From UBA4582 sp047630175 (GTDB taxonomy: Bacteria; Pseudomonadota; Gammaproteobacteria; Pseudomonadales; Azotimanducaceae): 36,389 nt of DNA. The notes under the pieces were generated by a model, which was not told the DNA's origin, ran no database searches, and was given only the letters and a program-made list of their open reading frames with translations. The DNA is taken from positions 1 through 36,389 of the forward strand of contig JBLHVI010000036.1 in assembly GCA_047630175.1 (NCBI GenBank). Reading direction: 5' to 3'. Both the position numbers and the translations under genes were made by a program. Below, piece by piece: positions 1 to 8,716 of the stretch. Positions within the stretch are counted from its first letter, which is position 1, and the number at the start of each line of letters is the position of its first letter.

Positions 1-576
1 ATGATCGTAGAAGACTGGCTTGCAACTGAGATTCACCCTGTCACTAAGCGGCCCTACACCGAGATGGTTTATCAACCGATGCTCGAATTGCTCTCCTACC
101 TAAGGGCTAACGATTTTAAGACTTACAGTGTATCTGGTGGCGGTATCGAGTTCATGCGGCCTTGGACCGAGAAAGTTTACGGGATTCCACCTGAACAGGT
201 CATTGGCAGCAGTGTAAAGACGAAGTACGCGCTGCGTGATGGTAAGCCTGTGTTGGTGCGCCTGCCAGCGTTAAACTTCCTCGATGACAAAGCAGATAAA
301 CCGGTTGCGATCAATCAGTATATTGGTTGACGCCCCATAGCGGTATTCGGCAATTCCGATGGTGACCTGCAGATGCTGCAGTGGACATGTGCCGAAGACC
401 TGTCTAATTTTTGTCTGTATGTGCATCACACCGATGACGAGCGTGAATGGGCCTATGATCGAGCGTCTAGTATTGGCCGTCTCGACAAGGGGCTTGACGA
501 AGCAAAGAAGAATGACTGGACCGTCGTTGATATGAAACAGGACTGGAAGGTTATCTTCCCTGGTGATGATCGCTAG
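1..576 (+). pseudogene. HAD-family phosphatase, 5'-truncated by window edge and interrupted by an in-frame TGA
   Basis: The frame reads as the C-terminal two thirds of a HAD-superfamily hydrolase of the secreted phosphoserine-phosphatase-like type. Visible motifs are YQPMLELLSYLRAN, the motif II region VSGGGIEFMRPW, the conserved Lys region near SSVKTKY, and after the stop the acidic motif FGNSDGD followed by VHHTDDEREWAYDR and WTVVDMKQDWKVIFP. The N-terminal DxDGT nucleophile motif is absent, so the gene probably begins before the window and the ATG at base 1 is not its real start. At 328-330 a TGA sits in the same frame as everything on both sides; family members usually carry Arg here (IG-R-RPIA), so CGA to TGA is the simplest lesion. 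Downstream coding is otherwise intact to the stop at 574-576. Recent nonsense mutation, sequencing error or UGA readthrough all fit. Confidence 0.8.
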
Positions 577-975
577 CGCATTGCCTCGATATGAAACTGT
601 TGCGGCAGACGTCGTGAGCGTGTCGCAATAATCCACAGTCAAGACGATAGCTGATAGCTGATAGAAGCGTTGAGAAGATAACTTAGCCTGGCGTCGACTT
701 GCGGGCTAGGTTGATCGTTATCTTTGAGGTCAAGATCAATTAGCCCAGCGCGCGTAATAGTTTGCCACGCCGTTAGCAATTTGACCAAGTAAGGCACGTT
801 TTGTTTGGCGATTGTCCTAAAGCGGTAGATCTTGGGGTCGCTTATTTGAGTTTTGCGTTCGAACTGAATGTGGCCATGCATGCAGCGTAATCTATAACAG
901 TACAACGTCCATGGTTTACGATGCGTGTTCGCCCATCAGCGAAAGTAAGTGTGATAGCTTTTCCCCTGAGCTTAA
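577..975. other. Gene-poor stretch with one unidentified small minus-strand ORF
   Basis: No recognisable gene. A minus-strand frame at 639-905 (88 codons) encodes a basic peptide containing KIYRFRTIAKQNVPYLVKLL. I do not recognise it, and no convincing ribosome binding site was seen. A short imperfect tandem repeat of gatagct units lies near 646-663, inside the end of that frame. Because this stretch lies between a broken phosphatase and a truncated hydrolase remnant, it is probably decayed sequence, but the small ORF could be a real hypothetical gene. Confidence 0.35.
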
Positions 976-1170
976 TCAAGCGATCTGATTTCTAAGCACC
1001 GGCCAATCGCGTATCTGAAGTGCCACGACATCTCCAGCGCTCAGATATCTTCCGGTTACAATGCCTAGGCCATGGGGGGTGCCGGGGCAATGAATGTCAC
1101 CGGCAAATAGAGGTTCCTTTGCTGAGATGGATTCAATCATCAGCGTCCCTGATTGTCGTACAATACCGCA
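976..1170 (-). pseudogene. Fumarylacetoacetate hydrolase family, C-terminal remnant
   Basis: Reading the minus strand into the stop at 976-978 gives a peptide with the C-terminal pattern of the FAA hydrolase family: MIESISAKEPLFAGDI, then a GTPHGLG turn, then GRYLSAGDVVALQIRDWPVLRN. The family pattern is the PGDVIATGTPAGVG type, then RFLKPGDVVELEIEGLGVLRN. Only about 60 residues of a protein normally 220-330 residues long remain. The catalytic metal-binding N-terminal part is missing, and the upstream sequence is occupied by the opposite-strand DUF1295 gene. The 5' limit of the remnant is approximate. It is interpreted as a leftover of a deleted gene, not a functional enzyme. Confidence 0.55.
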
Positions 1171-1194
1171 ACACACTGTCCATAAGGTTTCAGC

Positions 1195-2115
1195 ATGAGT
1201 TATTTCCGCCCGCTTTACCCATTTTTGTTGGGGTGGGTATTGATACTGTCCACCGAGACGTTTGCCCATTTGGGACTTATTAACGGAGTAGGGCAGCTGC
1301 TGTTGTTTGCAGCGGTAGTTTGTCTACCGATATGGCTCACCGGCCGCATGAGCTATGTCGATATTGGTTGGCCCTGGGGTTTGGTGCTATTGGCCAGTGT
1401 CAGCTATCTCAGCAGTGATGGCTATTGGTTGCGTTCACTTGCCGTGACTCTTTTGGTGATGGTGGTTGGATTGCGTATGGGTCTGGGTGCACTCAATTTG
1501 TGGCGCCTGGGTTTGCTGAAGAAAGAATTTCCCCGCTACCAATATCAGCGTTTGCGCTGGGAGACGCAGGGAAAGACCAATGTCAGTTTAGCGCTGCAGG
1601 TAGACGCACTGTCTCAGGGGCTTGCTAATGCCTCGTTCTTAGCGTTGCCGGTTTTTATTATTGCCGCCAACGCTAGTACCAGTTTCGCTGTGTTAGAACT
1701 GTTGGGGCTGACGATCGCTTTATTGGCCTTTGGGATGGAATCTGTCGCGGATCTGCAGAAGGTGCGTTTCTTGCAGGAGATGAAACGCGCGGAGAAAAAA
1801 CTGCAAGTTTGTGATGTGGGTTTGTGGCGCTATTGCCGGCATCCCAACTACTTTGCTGAATGGATGGTATGGAATGGTCTGGTGATTGCTGCGCTACCTT
1901 CATGGTTTGCACTGCAAGGCCAAGAAAATACAATGCTCTGGCTGTTACTGGGCGTTGGTCTGCTGTTTACGTCCAGAGTCATGTACGCTACGCTGGTTTA
2001 CGCCACCGGCGCGGTGCCTGCAGAGCATTACTCACAACGCAAGCGGCCAGGCTACAGCGCCTATCAACAACGCACCAATCGATTTTTTCCGGGACCCAGA
2101 AAAAGCGAACTGTAA
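1195..2115 (+). CDS. DUF1295 membrane protein (steroid 5-alpha-reductase / ICMT-like fold)
   Basis: The 306-residue product is hydrophobic, with about seven likely membrane segments. The C-terminal half has the hallmark of the DUF1295 / steroid 5-alpha-reductase C-terminal / isoprenylcysteine methyltransferase superfamily: GLWRYCRHPNYFAEWMVWNG (around residues 210-230), then RPGYSAYQQRTNRFFPGP near the end. In this superfamily the R-x-P-N-Y region helps bind NADPH or S-adenosylmethionine. Bacterial DUF1295 proteins have no settled substrate, though a lipid or sterol-like reductase role is often suggested. The ATG at 1195 follows an AAGG about seven bases upstream. The gene converges on the TetR gene with 56 bp between stops. 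Its proximity to P450 genes makes a role in lipid or terpenoid modification plausible, but this is inference. Confidence 0.8.
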   Translation: MSYFRPLYPFLLGWVLILSTETFAHLGLINGVGQLLLFAAVVCLPIWLTGRMSYVDIGWPWGLVLLASVSYLSSDGYWLRSLAVTLLVMVVGLRMGLGALNLWRLGLLKKEFPRYQYQRLRWETQGKTNVSLALQVDALSQGLANASFLALPVFIIAANASTSFAVLELLGLTIALLAFGMESVADLQKVRFLQEMKRAEKKLQVCDVGLWRYCRHPNYFAEWMVWNGLVIAALPSWFALQGQENTMLWLLLGVGLLFTSRVMYATLVYATGAVPAEHYSQRKRPGYSAYQQRTNRFFPGPRKSEL

Positions 2116-2171
2116 ACAGACGGGGGATTCAGGGTGACCGGATCTTCATGAGCGGTGCCCAAAATATTTTA

Positions 2172-2768
2172 CTATCCCAGACTTTTCAGAAATTTATCAA
2201 CGCCAGGCCCCAGCAATTTGACAATTAGTTCTGCCAGTTTGTCTGGGGAATCAACAAACCCGCGCTCAACCCACACTGTTAATGTGGCATGCAGGGTACT
2301 GCAGTGAATAGCGGTCAGATATTCGCGCTCGAATGCGGGCAAGGGCTGAAAGTCATTAACGCGGATGACCCTATCAAGAAGTTTTCCAATAACTTCTCTG
2401 CAAGGTTCTACAAATAGAAAACCTGGGCAGTACATCAGTAGTGGTGTGAGAATTGACCTGTGCTGCTCGTGGGCGCGAAAGACAACAGTAGTGAGGACGC
2501 TGTCAGTTAACGGTACTTGCAGCATATCGTCAGTGATGTTGTCGCTGATTTCTTCGAACATGCTAGATGCCATGTCTTTGATTACTCGTTCAAGTGTTCC
2601 GAATCGGGCGTACAGGGTCTTACGGGTAATTCCTGCATCCTTTGCGACTTCAGAGATGGTAAGTGATCCAAAGGGCCGCTCATTGTTGAGTAGCTTGATC
2701 ACAGACACTTCTACGGCGTTGCGTGTTCTGGCTATTCTGGGATCGAGGATCTGCTTGCGTGCGTTCAT
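2172..2768 (-). CDS. TetR/AcrR-family transcriptional regulator
   Basis: The roughly 198-residue product has the N-terminal TetR helix-turn-helix pattern: RIARTRNAVEVSVIKLL, then LTISEVAKDAGITRKTLYARFG, with the recognition helix in ITRKTLYARF. A variable helical ligand-binding domain follows. I chose the ATG at 2768 because it puts the DNA-binding domain at the usual distance from the N terminus; the frame extends to a GTG at 2828, which would add 20 unusual residues. It is transcribed divergently from the CYP153-like gene, the classical arrangement for a local repressor. The shared upstream region carries a separated inverted repeat (see 2820-2870). The ligand is unknown; a substrate or product of the neighbouring P450s is a reasonable guess. 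Confidence 0.88.
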   Translation of the reverse strand: MNARKQILDPRIARTRNAVEVSVIKLLNNERPFGSLTISEVAKDAGITRKTLYARFGTLERVIKDMASSMFEEISDNITDDMLQVPLTDSVLTTVVFRAHEQHRSILTPLLMYCPGFLFVEPCREVIGKLLDRVIRVNDFQPLPAFEREYLTAIHCSTLHATLTVWVERGFVDSPDKLAELIVKLLGPGVDKFLKSLG

Positions 2769-2819
2769 TGTCAGTTTTCGGCCTAATGAGCGGTATACGG
2801 TAATAGGGTCTCTAGACAA

Positions 2820-2870
2820 AGTAAACACTTGACTACTTTCTTGCGCGAAGATAAGTTACAGATGTTTACT
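2820..2870. promoter_or_regulatory. Candidate TetR operator half-sites flanking the P450 promoter
   Basis: AGTAAACA at 2820-2827 and its exact reverse complement TGTTTACT at 2863-2870 form an 8-bp inverted repeat with centres 43 bp apart, close to four helical turns. Between them lies a good -35 match, TTGACT at 2829-2834, for transcription toward the P450 gene; the -10 is weak (near 2850-2857). This layout suits repression by a dimeric regulator or looping between sites. Binding by the adjacent TetR protein is inferred from position only. Confidence 0.4.
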
Positions 2871-2884
2871 AATGGGAGAATCGA

Positions 2885-4132
2885 ATGAGTATGACACCAG
2901 CGGCGCCGGATGTTTGGACTCAAGCGCTTAAAGACATCGACGTCAGTCGCCCTGAGCGGTTTCGTGACGATCAATGGCAAGACTGCTTCGCTCGGCTACG
3001 CAACGAAGATCCGGTTCACTATTGTCAAGACAGCGTTAACGGTGCTTATTGGTCTGTCACCAAACATGCAGACATCAAGGTTGTTGATACAAACCACGAG
3101 GTTTTTTCATCTGAGGTCGGTGGCATAGCCATTGTTGACCCGCGAGAAGAGGATGGTGGCATAGAGAACTTTATTGCCATGGACCCACCGCGTCACGACG
3201 AGCAGCGTAAGACGGTAACACCCTCTGTAGCGCCGACTAATCTTGCGACAATGGAGCCGCTGATCAGGGAAAGAGTTGCGGACATCCTTGACAACCTGCC
3301 TGTGGGAGAGACTTTCAACTGGGTAGATAAGGTCTCTATTGAGCTAACCGCAAGAATGCTGGCGACCTTATTCGACTTCCCCTATGAAGACCGGCGCAAG
3401 TTGATCTACTGGTCTGACATTACCACCAATGTGCCACAAGTAACGGGTATCGAGATCGATATGAAGGAGCGTCAAGCGGGACTGCAAGAATGTGCCATGA
3501 CCTTCTATCAATTATGGCAAGAACGTGCTGCTGCAGAGCCTAAGTTCGATTTAATTTCTATGCTCGCACATGGTGAGGCGACAAAAAATTTAATATCTGA
3601 CCCTATGGGTTTGTTAGGTAATATTTTGCTGCTGATCGTCGGCGGAAACGATACCACGCGTAATAGTATTAGTGGCGGGGTGATCGCGCTCAATCAATAC
3701 CCCGATGAATATCAGAAGTTAAGAGATAATGCTGCTCTCATTCCGAACATGGTATCTGAGATGATTCGCTGGCAAACCCCGGTTATCCATATGAGGCGTA
3801 CCGCGTTAAAAGACTATGATTTAAACGGAAAGAACATAAAGAAAGGGGACAAGGTTATTATGTGGTATCTATCGGGGAATCGCGATGAGAGCGTCTTTCC
3901 AGACGCAGAACGATTAATCATCGATAGAAAAAACGCGCGACAACATGTGTCTTTTGGTTTTGGTGTTCATCGTTGTATGGGTAATCGCCTTGCCGAAATG
4001 CAATTGCGGGTACTTTGGGAGGAAATACAGGGTCGCTTCCGGAAGGTGGAACTTGTTGGTGAGGTTAAGCGACTTCCTAACAATTTTATTCGTGGTGTAT
4101 CGGACCTGCCCGTTGTGTTGCATCCCTATTGA
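2885..4132 (+). CDS. Cytochrome P450, CYP153-like (alkane/fatty-acid terminal hydroxylase type)
   Basis: The 415-residue product is a soluble bacterial P450. Haem ligand Cys364 lies in FGFGVHRCMGNRLAEMQ, the I-helix oxygen-activation motif GGNDTTR is at 253-259, and the ExxR pair is Glu292/Arg295. Segments such as ERFRDDQWQDCFARLRNEDP, AMDPPRHDEQRK, VSIELTARMLATLFDFPYED and IRWQTPVIHMRRTA are strongly reminiscent of CYP153 enzymes, which hydroxylate medium-chain alkanes, alcohols or fatty acids at the terminal carbon using a ferredoxin and ferredoxin reductase. No ferredoxin or reductase gene is in the window, so redox partners must be elsewhere. GGGAG lies six bases before the ATG. The gene is divergent from tetR and 67 bp upstream of a second P450 on the same strand, probably one transcript. 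The substrate cannot be read from sequence. Confidence 0.93.
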   Translation: MSMTPAAPDVWTQALKDIDVSRPERFRDDQWQDCFARLRNEDPVHYCQDSVNGAYWSVTKHADIKVVDTNHEVFSSEVGGIAIVDPREEDGGIENFIAMDPPRHDEQRKTVTPSVAPTNLATMEPLIRERVADILDNLPVGETFNWVDKVSIELTARMLATLFDFPYEDRRKLIYWSDITTNVPQVTGIEIDMKERQAGLQECAMTFYQLWQERAAAEPKFDLISMLAHGEATKNLISDPMGLLGNILLLIVGGNDTTRNSISGGVIALNQYPDEYQKLRDNAALIPNMVSEMIRWQTPVIHMRRTALKDYDLNGKNIKKGDKVIMWYLSGNRDESVFPDAERLIIDRKNARQHVSFGFGVHRCMGNRLAEMQLRVLWEEIQGRFRKVELVGEVKRLPNNFIRGVSDLPVVLHPY

Positions 4133-4199
4133 TTTGAGTTTGTAACGATTAGTCATGTCATTCATTAGCCGGTAACTTAACTACAGGCAGGCACGGATT

Positions 4200-5561
4200 A
4201 TGGCAATGCCGAGTTACGATGCATATATAGACGCAAAAGATAATCGAGATCTGTCTCGAATACCTGGAACCTACGGTTACCCCGTTATTGGCCATACCTT
4301 CGACTTCCTTAAGAGCCCACTGGTGTTAATGCTAGGGGAGTATCGCAAGTACGGTCCAGTCTTTCGCCAATCGCTGGCGTTTCAACGTATGGTGGCAACC
4401 GTTGGACCCGACATGGTGAAACTTGTCACTTTGGATCCAGAAAAACTTTTTTCCTCTCGTATGGGATGGGAAGGGCTCACGGGAGAATATTTCTCTGGTA
4501 GCCTAATGTTGATGGACTTTGATGACCATCGGTTGCAGCGTCGTCTCATGCAAACGGCATTTAAGTCGGCAGCCCTTCGAGGTTACATGAATAGTGTCAA
4601 TACTATCATTAGAGACACAATAATCTCTTGGCCAACGCAGCAGTCTTTGGCGTTTTATCCGACGATAAAAGCACTACTGCTAGATATTGCTGCCAAGGTA
4701 TTCTTAGGTGCTCAGTTAAATGAAGAAGGAGCTGCGCTCAATAGAGCCTTCATCGACTTCGCTGACGGTACGGTTGGTATCATCAAGAAGGACTGGCCTG
4801 GCTTGCTTCATCATAAAGGATTAAATGGTCGGCGTGTTCTTGAGAAATTTATCTGGCAGTCAATCGACAGTAAGCGCGAGACAGAAGGCACAGATATGTT
4901 CAGCCACTTCTGTCATGAGAAAAACCAAGATGGTGAGTTCTTTAGCCATCAAGAAATTACCGATCATATGATTTTTTTACTTTTTGCTGCGCATGACACA
5001 ACAACCAGTGCACTAACGATGGTCATGCATCTGCTCGCTGGAAATCAGGATTGGCAACAACAATTGCGAGCTCAGATTGTTAGCAGTAGTAATGATACCC
5101 TGGACTATGACCAGCGCGATTCAATCTCTTTAATGGATTACACCTTCAATGAAGTGTTGCGTATGTATCCACCAGTAGTGGGTGTTATACGCCGTACTAT
5201 TAAGCCTAGTGTCATTGCTGGCCATGAAGTAGCGGCCCATACGGTGGTGCAAACATCGATTCTGGCAAACCACTACCTAGAGGAATACTGGCGCGACCCT
5301 TTTGTGTTTGACCCAATGCGGTTTGCAGCTGGAAGGCAGGAACATAAACAACATCCTTATCTTTGGGCGCCATTTGGCGGAGGTGCTCACAAGTGTATTG
5401 GACTGCATTTTGCGGACATTTTGTTTAAAACTGTTCTGTTTCAAGTCATAGGAAAATATAACGTTAAATTTGTTGATGAGAAGCAGCGCGACCATAAAAT
5501 TCAGTATGTTCCTTTTCCGAAACCTAAGGATAATCTGCCGTTAGTTTTGAATAAGCTTTAG
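4200..5561 (+). CDS. Cytochrome P450, E-class type (CYP120/CYP51/CYP136-like clan)
   Basis: The 453-residue product is a second, distantly related P450. It starts with a proline-rich IPGTYGYPVIGHTFDFL segment (residues 21-37) typical of E-class P450s. The I-helix motif AAHDTTT is at 263-269, ExxR is Glu318/Arg321, and the haem motif PFGGGAHKCIG has ligand Cys399. No membrane anchor is present, so it is expected to be cytosolic. The FGGGAHKCIG signature and the N-terminal block resemble bacterial CYP51/CYP120/CYP136-like enzymes, whose known substrates include sterols and retinoids, but subfamily assignment needs an alignment. It lies 67 bp after the CYP153-like gene in the same direction and converges on a carotenoid oxygenase. 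Together they suggest successive oxidation of a terpenoid, apocarotenoid or lipid; this is inference. Confidence 0.9.
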   Translation: MAMPSYDAYIDAKDNRDLSRIPGTYGYPVIGHTFDFLKSPLVLMLGEYRKYGPVFRQSLAFQRMVATVGPDMVKLVTLDPEKLFSSRMGWEGLTGEYFSGSLMLMDFDDHRLQRRLMQTAFKSAALRGYMNSVNTIIRDTIISWPTQQSLAFYPTIKALLLDIAAKVFLGAQLNEEGAALNRAFIDFADGTVGIIKKDWPGLLHHKGLNGRRVLEKFIWQSIDSKRETEGTDMFSHFCHEKNQDGEFFSHQEITDHMIFLLFAAHDTTTSALTMVMHLLAGNQDWQQQLRAQIVSSSNDTLDYDQRDSISLMDYTFNEVLRMYPPVVGVIRRTIKPSVIAGHEVAAHTVVQTSILANHYLEEYWRDPFVFDPMRFAAGRQEHKQHPYLWAPFGGGAHKCIGLHFADILFKTVLFQVIGKYNVKFVDEKQRDHKIQYVPFPKPKDNLPLVLNKL

Positions 5562-6068
5562 TAAAGCCGCGATTCAGCCACTCCCCCAACCTTAACGCTT
5601 ACGAAACCTGAGATAGATCGAGCACGGTGTTGGTTTTTAAAACCGGCAGTTCTGAGCCGTGCACAGTCGAAACATCGCGAACTTTGTTGCAACGAACGTT
5701 GGTCAGTGTTTTACGCTAAGCGCGTAACGCCACTGCTATTTAAAAGTTCGTCGTGCGCTCGAAAGGCTAATTTCTATGGCTTTGCGAGTACGCCTTTCGC
5801 GAGACCTAAGATGGCTCTGTGGGGCGTGTTTAGGCAACTGTCATAGCGTCAAAAAAAATCATAAAAACAGCTGTACGGTTGGTCGCAGAAGCAGCTGTAG
5901 CACACGAGCAGGATGCATTGGCTACGGCTTTGTGGGTGATATGGCTGATGGCCGCCAGGCGGCGGCTAGTGGTAGCTCATTCGTTAGCTATGAATGCAGA
6001 CGTGGTGATAACGGCTGTCTCAAACGTTTAGGTGATCAGGCACGCACGATCGCAGCGCCCACCGAAAG
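5562..6068. other. About 500 bp without a recognised gene
   Basis: This is the convergent gap between the second P450 and the carotenoid oxygenase. Short open frames exist (for example plus strand 5776-6108, overlapping the oxygenase end), but their products are Cys/Arg-rich, lack a binding site for ribosomes and resemble nothing I know. A run of eight A lies at 5851-5858. I see no clear intrinsic terminator for either gene. Confidence 0.4.
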
Positions 6069-7487
6069 TTATCCTGTGGCTGTTGCGCCAGAACGCCAGT
6101 TACCATGAAAACCAAAAGGCACGCGATGATCCAGAAAGGCTCTTGCAAGAGGGCCTGCGGATGGATTTTGTGCATCAAGAATCACAAGGTGCGACTTATC
6201 GTTACTACGATTGTAGACGTTCGCTAACAAATAGCCTTCACCTTCAGCCGCTGTATCTGACTTAGGAACGAAGATTGCCTCGCCAGATGCCATTTCATTA
6301 CCCATTTCATAACTGTCCGTCTTTCCAGTTTGGTGGTCAATCATCGCAATATTACTAAAGTTGACACTACTGTCTCCCGCATGCTGCCGCAGCATGTAGC
6401 CATAACGATAATCGTGGCAGGCATACCGCTCATCCAGTCGGCCGAATTCTGAAGCGGCATCGTCTAAGGTTTCCACCTTGTAATCATCGCTATTGTTACC
6501 AAGATCGATTGTCCAACGATTTAATTTTGCCCACATCTTGCTCGGATCACCTTTCGATCCATCCGGGTTCGGGAATAGGGGGGCCTGACCATACTCTGCC
6601 ACATCACAAGTGATTACTTCACCTTGGTTGTAGGCATTCATAGGATGAAACACATAGCTCGCGTCCTGCTTAAACCAGCGGATATCTTCAACGTTGCCGC
6701 GGCGTGGCATAACGCCGATGTGGTTGCCTTTGTCGGGCTCCCAGGCGAACGGCGGCAAACCTTGCATTGCCCGGTCGATAGAGCCGGTCAGTGGCATTAT
6801 TGGAAACAAGATGTAGTCTTTTGTCACCATAAAGTCATGCACCATCGACGCGTAAGGCGCGTCAAAGAACTGTGACGAAATCAACTTGCCAGCGCTATTT
6901 ACTATATGAACCGACATCTTGTTAGATAACATGCCGTCGACACTGTAGCCGAAAAAGATCATTTCACCGGTCTCTTGGTCGATTTTTGGGTGTGCTGTCA
7001 TTGGACCGGTGAGCGACGCATCGAAAGTCCACGGTCCTTTCGTTGCAAGCGTCACTGGATCTAACTCAATGGGCGCGTGCGCCTCTTCCAGCGCGAGCAA
7101 CTTATTACCATGCCAGACGATATTCGTATTACCCACACCATCGGTTTGAATCCCCTGTACAGAAGGATCAACATCCATTGGATTCAGAGCATTGAACAAG
7201 CTTTTACCCGCGTCATGTTCTAAATGCCACTTCTTGGTTCGAATCCATCGGTTGCGATACGCTACTTTGCCATTTTCAATGTGAAATGCGTGGATCATGC
7301 CATCGCCACCAAACCAGTGGTGGTTGCCTCGGGGTGCGAACTGCGGGTTGGGCCCATTGCGATAGAAAGTACCAAAAAGATCTCTTGGAATCTCGCCCTC
7401 AACAATCAAATCCGGTGCATCGCACTCCATTTGAATGGGTGCATAACCTTCGATAAGGTTCGGGTGGTTGGGAAACGCAATAGCCAT
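6069..7487 (-). CDS. Carotenoid cleavage oxygenase (RPE65/lignostilbene dioxygenase family)
   Basis: The 472-residue product matches the non-haem iron carotenoid oxygenase family, which cleaves C=C bonds of carotenoids, apocarotenoids or stilbenes with O2. The four iron-binding histidines are identifiable: His166 (MTAHPKID), His217 (SMVHDFMV), His281 (VFHPMNAYN) and His461 (FGFHGNW near the C terminus). Further family blocks are GTFYRNGPNPQF and HWFGGDGMIHAF near the N terminus. I chose the ATG at 7487, which has GGAG nine bases upstream; a start at 7535 would add 16 residues without support. It converges on the two P450 genes. The family contains all-trans carotenoid cleavers and lignostilbenases, and the sequence alone does not fix the substrate. 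Confidence 0.93.
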   Translation of the reverse strand: MAIAFPNHPNLIEGYAPIQMECDAPDLIVEGEIPRDLFGTFYRNGPNPQFAPRGNHHWFGGDGMIHAFHIENGKVAYRNRWIRTKKWHLEHDAGKSLFNALNPMDVDPSVQGIQTDGVGNTNIVWHGNKLLALEEAHAPIELDPVTLATKGPWTFDASLTGPMTAHPKIDQETGEMIFFGYSVDGMLSNKMSVHIVNSAGKLISSQFFDAPYASMVHDFMVTKDYILFPIMPLTGSIDRAMQGLPPFAWEPDKGNHIGVMPRRGNVEDIRWFKQDASYVFHPMNAYNQGEVITCDVAEYGQAPLFPNPDGSKGDPSKMWAKLNRWTIDLGNNSDDYKVETLDDAASEFGRLDERYACHDYRYGYMLRQHAGDSSVNFSNIAMIDHQTGKTDSYEMGNEMASGEAIFVPKSDTAAEGEGYLLANVYNRSNDKSHLVILDAQNPSAGPLARAFLDHRVPFGFHGNWRSGATATG

Positions 7488-8234
7488 AATGGTATTCTCC
7501 TGCTCGTAAGCTGCGCTAATGCGATGTGATGGCACACGCTGGTTGAATGGGCGTTTGGTTAAGTGTTGGTGTCTTTTACGACAGGATAATCGATAACGCT
7601 GCGCTGTATCTCAGCTGCAGTCCGATACACTTAATGTTGCATATCAACAGGACATCTAGTGGCGCTGTTTACGGGGATTTACGCTCAAGAAACCTGAGAG
7701 TGGTGTAGGTTAATTGGCAAACGCGACCAGATAGGCTTTGTTGAAAATGTAAATAAAGCATATTTTACGAAGAACGGTCAAGTACTGTAGCTATCGACTG
7801 CATAGAAGTTTACGGCTGAATGTATCACGACAAGAGCGTAAATGGTGGTGATTAGAAGGTTGGTAAGGCGTGATTCTGAGGTATGAACGCGGGCGCCCTA
7901 TAGAAGAATATTGAATCGACACTGTGTTTGTTAAACCAAAAAAACACTGGCAATGGTGGTCTAACCGTCACTTTTAACGGTGGCTTGCAGTGGCGGGGTA
8001 CTCACTGAGTTCAGCATCTTCGACCAAAATCATACAGTTCTACTGCTAAAGTTACTGTAGAGGCGTAAATTTTATAGTCAACATTTGAGGAACGCGCCGA
8101 TTGAGTGGTACTTTCGTCATAAGCGATATTTTATTCGAAAAGACGGGACGTAACAGCGAACGTTACGCGTCCATGACGACTGATCAATTGAGTGACAAAA
8201 TTCTTGAACATACTTGCTACCTGAGCAGTAGAGT
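7488..8234. other. About 750 bp without a recognised gene; likely promoter of the carotenoid oxygenase
   Basis: No gene recognised on either strand. A dyad GTAAA-N10-TTTAC sits at 7749-7768 within AT-rich sequence (AAATAAAGCATATTTTAC). Its GTAAA half-site resembles the AGTAAACA half-sites at the divergent P450 promoter, so a shared regulator is possible but unproven. The dyad lies about 260 bp upstream of the oxygenase start. The rest carries only short frames. Confidence 0.35.
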
Positions 8235-8438
8235 CTAACTGACGTCCTGTTCAAGTTGGTGAAGTTCCTCGATCAGGGCTTGCAAAGTCACTCTGACTTT
8301 TTCGTACTTCTCGTCTTCCGCTTCATTTTCGCCAGCCTTATAGTTTTTTGGCGGCCAGAGATACGCATCGTTGCGCATGCCATCAACTTGCTTCATCAGT
8401 TCGCCGTGACGACGGCGCTGTTTGAGTGTCATTTTCCA
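8235..8438 (-). CDS. Small hypothetical protein, charged and helical
   Basis: A frame of about 67 residues starting MWKMTLKQRRRHGELMKQ, with a middle part containing DAYLWPPKNYKAGENEAEDE and ending in a Leu/Glu-rich helix (ALIEELHQLEQDVS). It has no signal peptide or membrane segment. The composition looks like a real soluble protein rather than noise, but I do not recognise the family. Alternative starts are ATG at 8456 (six residues longer) and ATG at 8429 (three residues shorter). It lies downstream of the giant DUF11-type gene on the same strand, separated by about 280 bp. Confidence 0.45.
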   Translation of the reverse strand, partial: WKMTLKQRRRHGELMKQVDGMRNDAYLWPPKNYKAGENEAEDEKYEKVRVTLQALIEELHQLEQDVS

Positions 8439-8716
8439 CATAAAAATTTCGGGCACTATTCGGGCGTTAAGAATGGCTAAGGATAGACGATATCTCGATG
8501 CTTCTCATCCAATATCCTAGTAAGCAATGCTATATTGTGTGTCCATCAACAAAAGGGAACTATCTGCAGGTAAAACGTCTCCGTCAGTTCAGATAATTGA
8601 CAGTCTGACGTTTCATCCAGCACTTCCTCCCTGCCAGAGTCTGCTCAATTGTTAGGGCCTGGCAAGTCAGCAATGGCTGCTATTGAAGCGGCGTAGACAT
8701 AGCGTGGTGGCGAGAC

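Noticed and set aside
328..360. The phosphatase TGA as a second selenocysteine codon
   Set aside because: Family members have Arg, not Cys, at this site, and the best downstream hairpin (TCGG-CAATT-CCGA) has only four base pairs and no G in its loop.
5776..6108. Possible small gene in the P450-oxygenase gap
   Set aside because: Cys/Arg-rich product with no homology I can see; it overlaps the end of the carotenoid oxygenase on the other strand and has no ribosome site.
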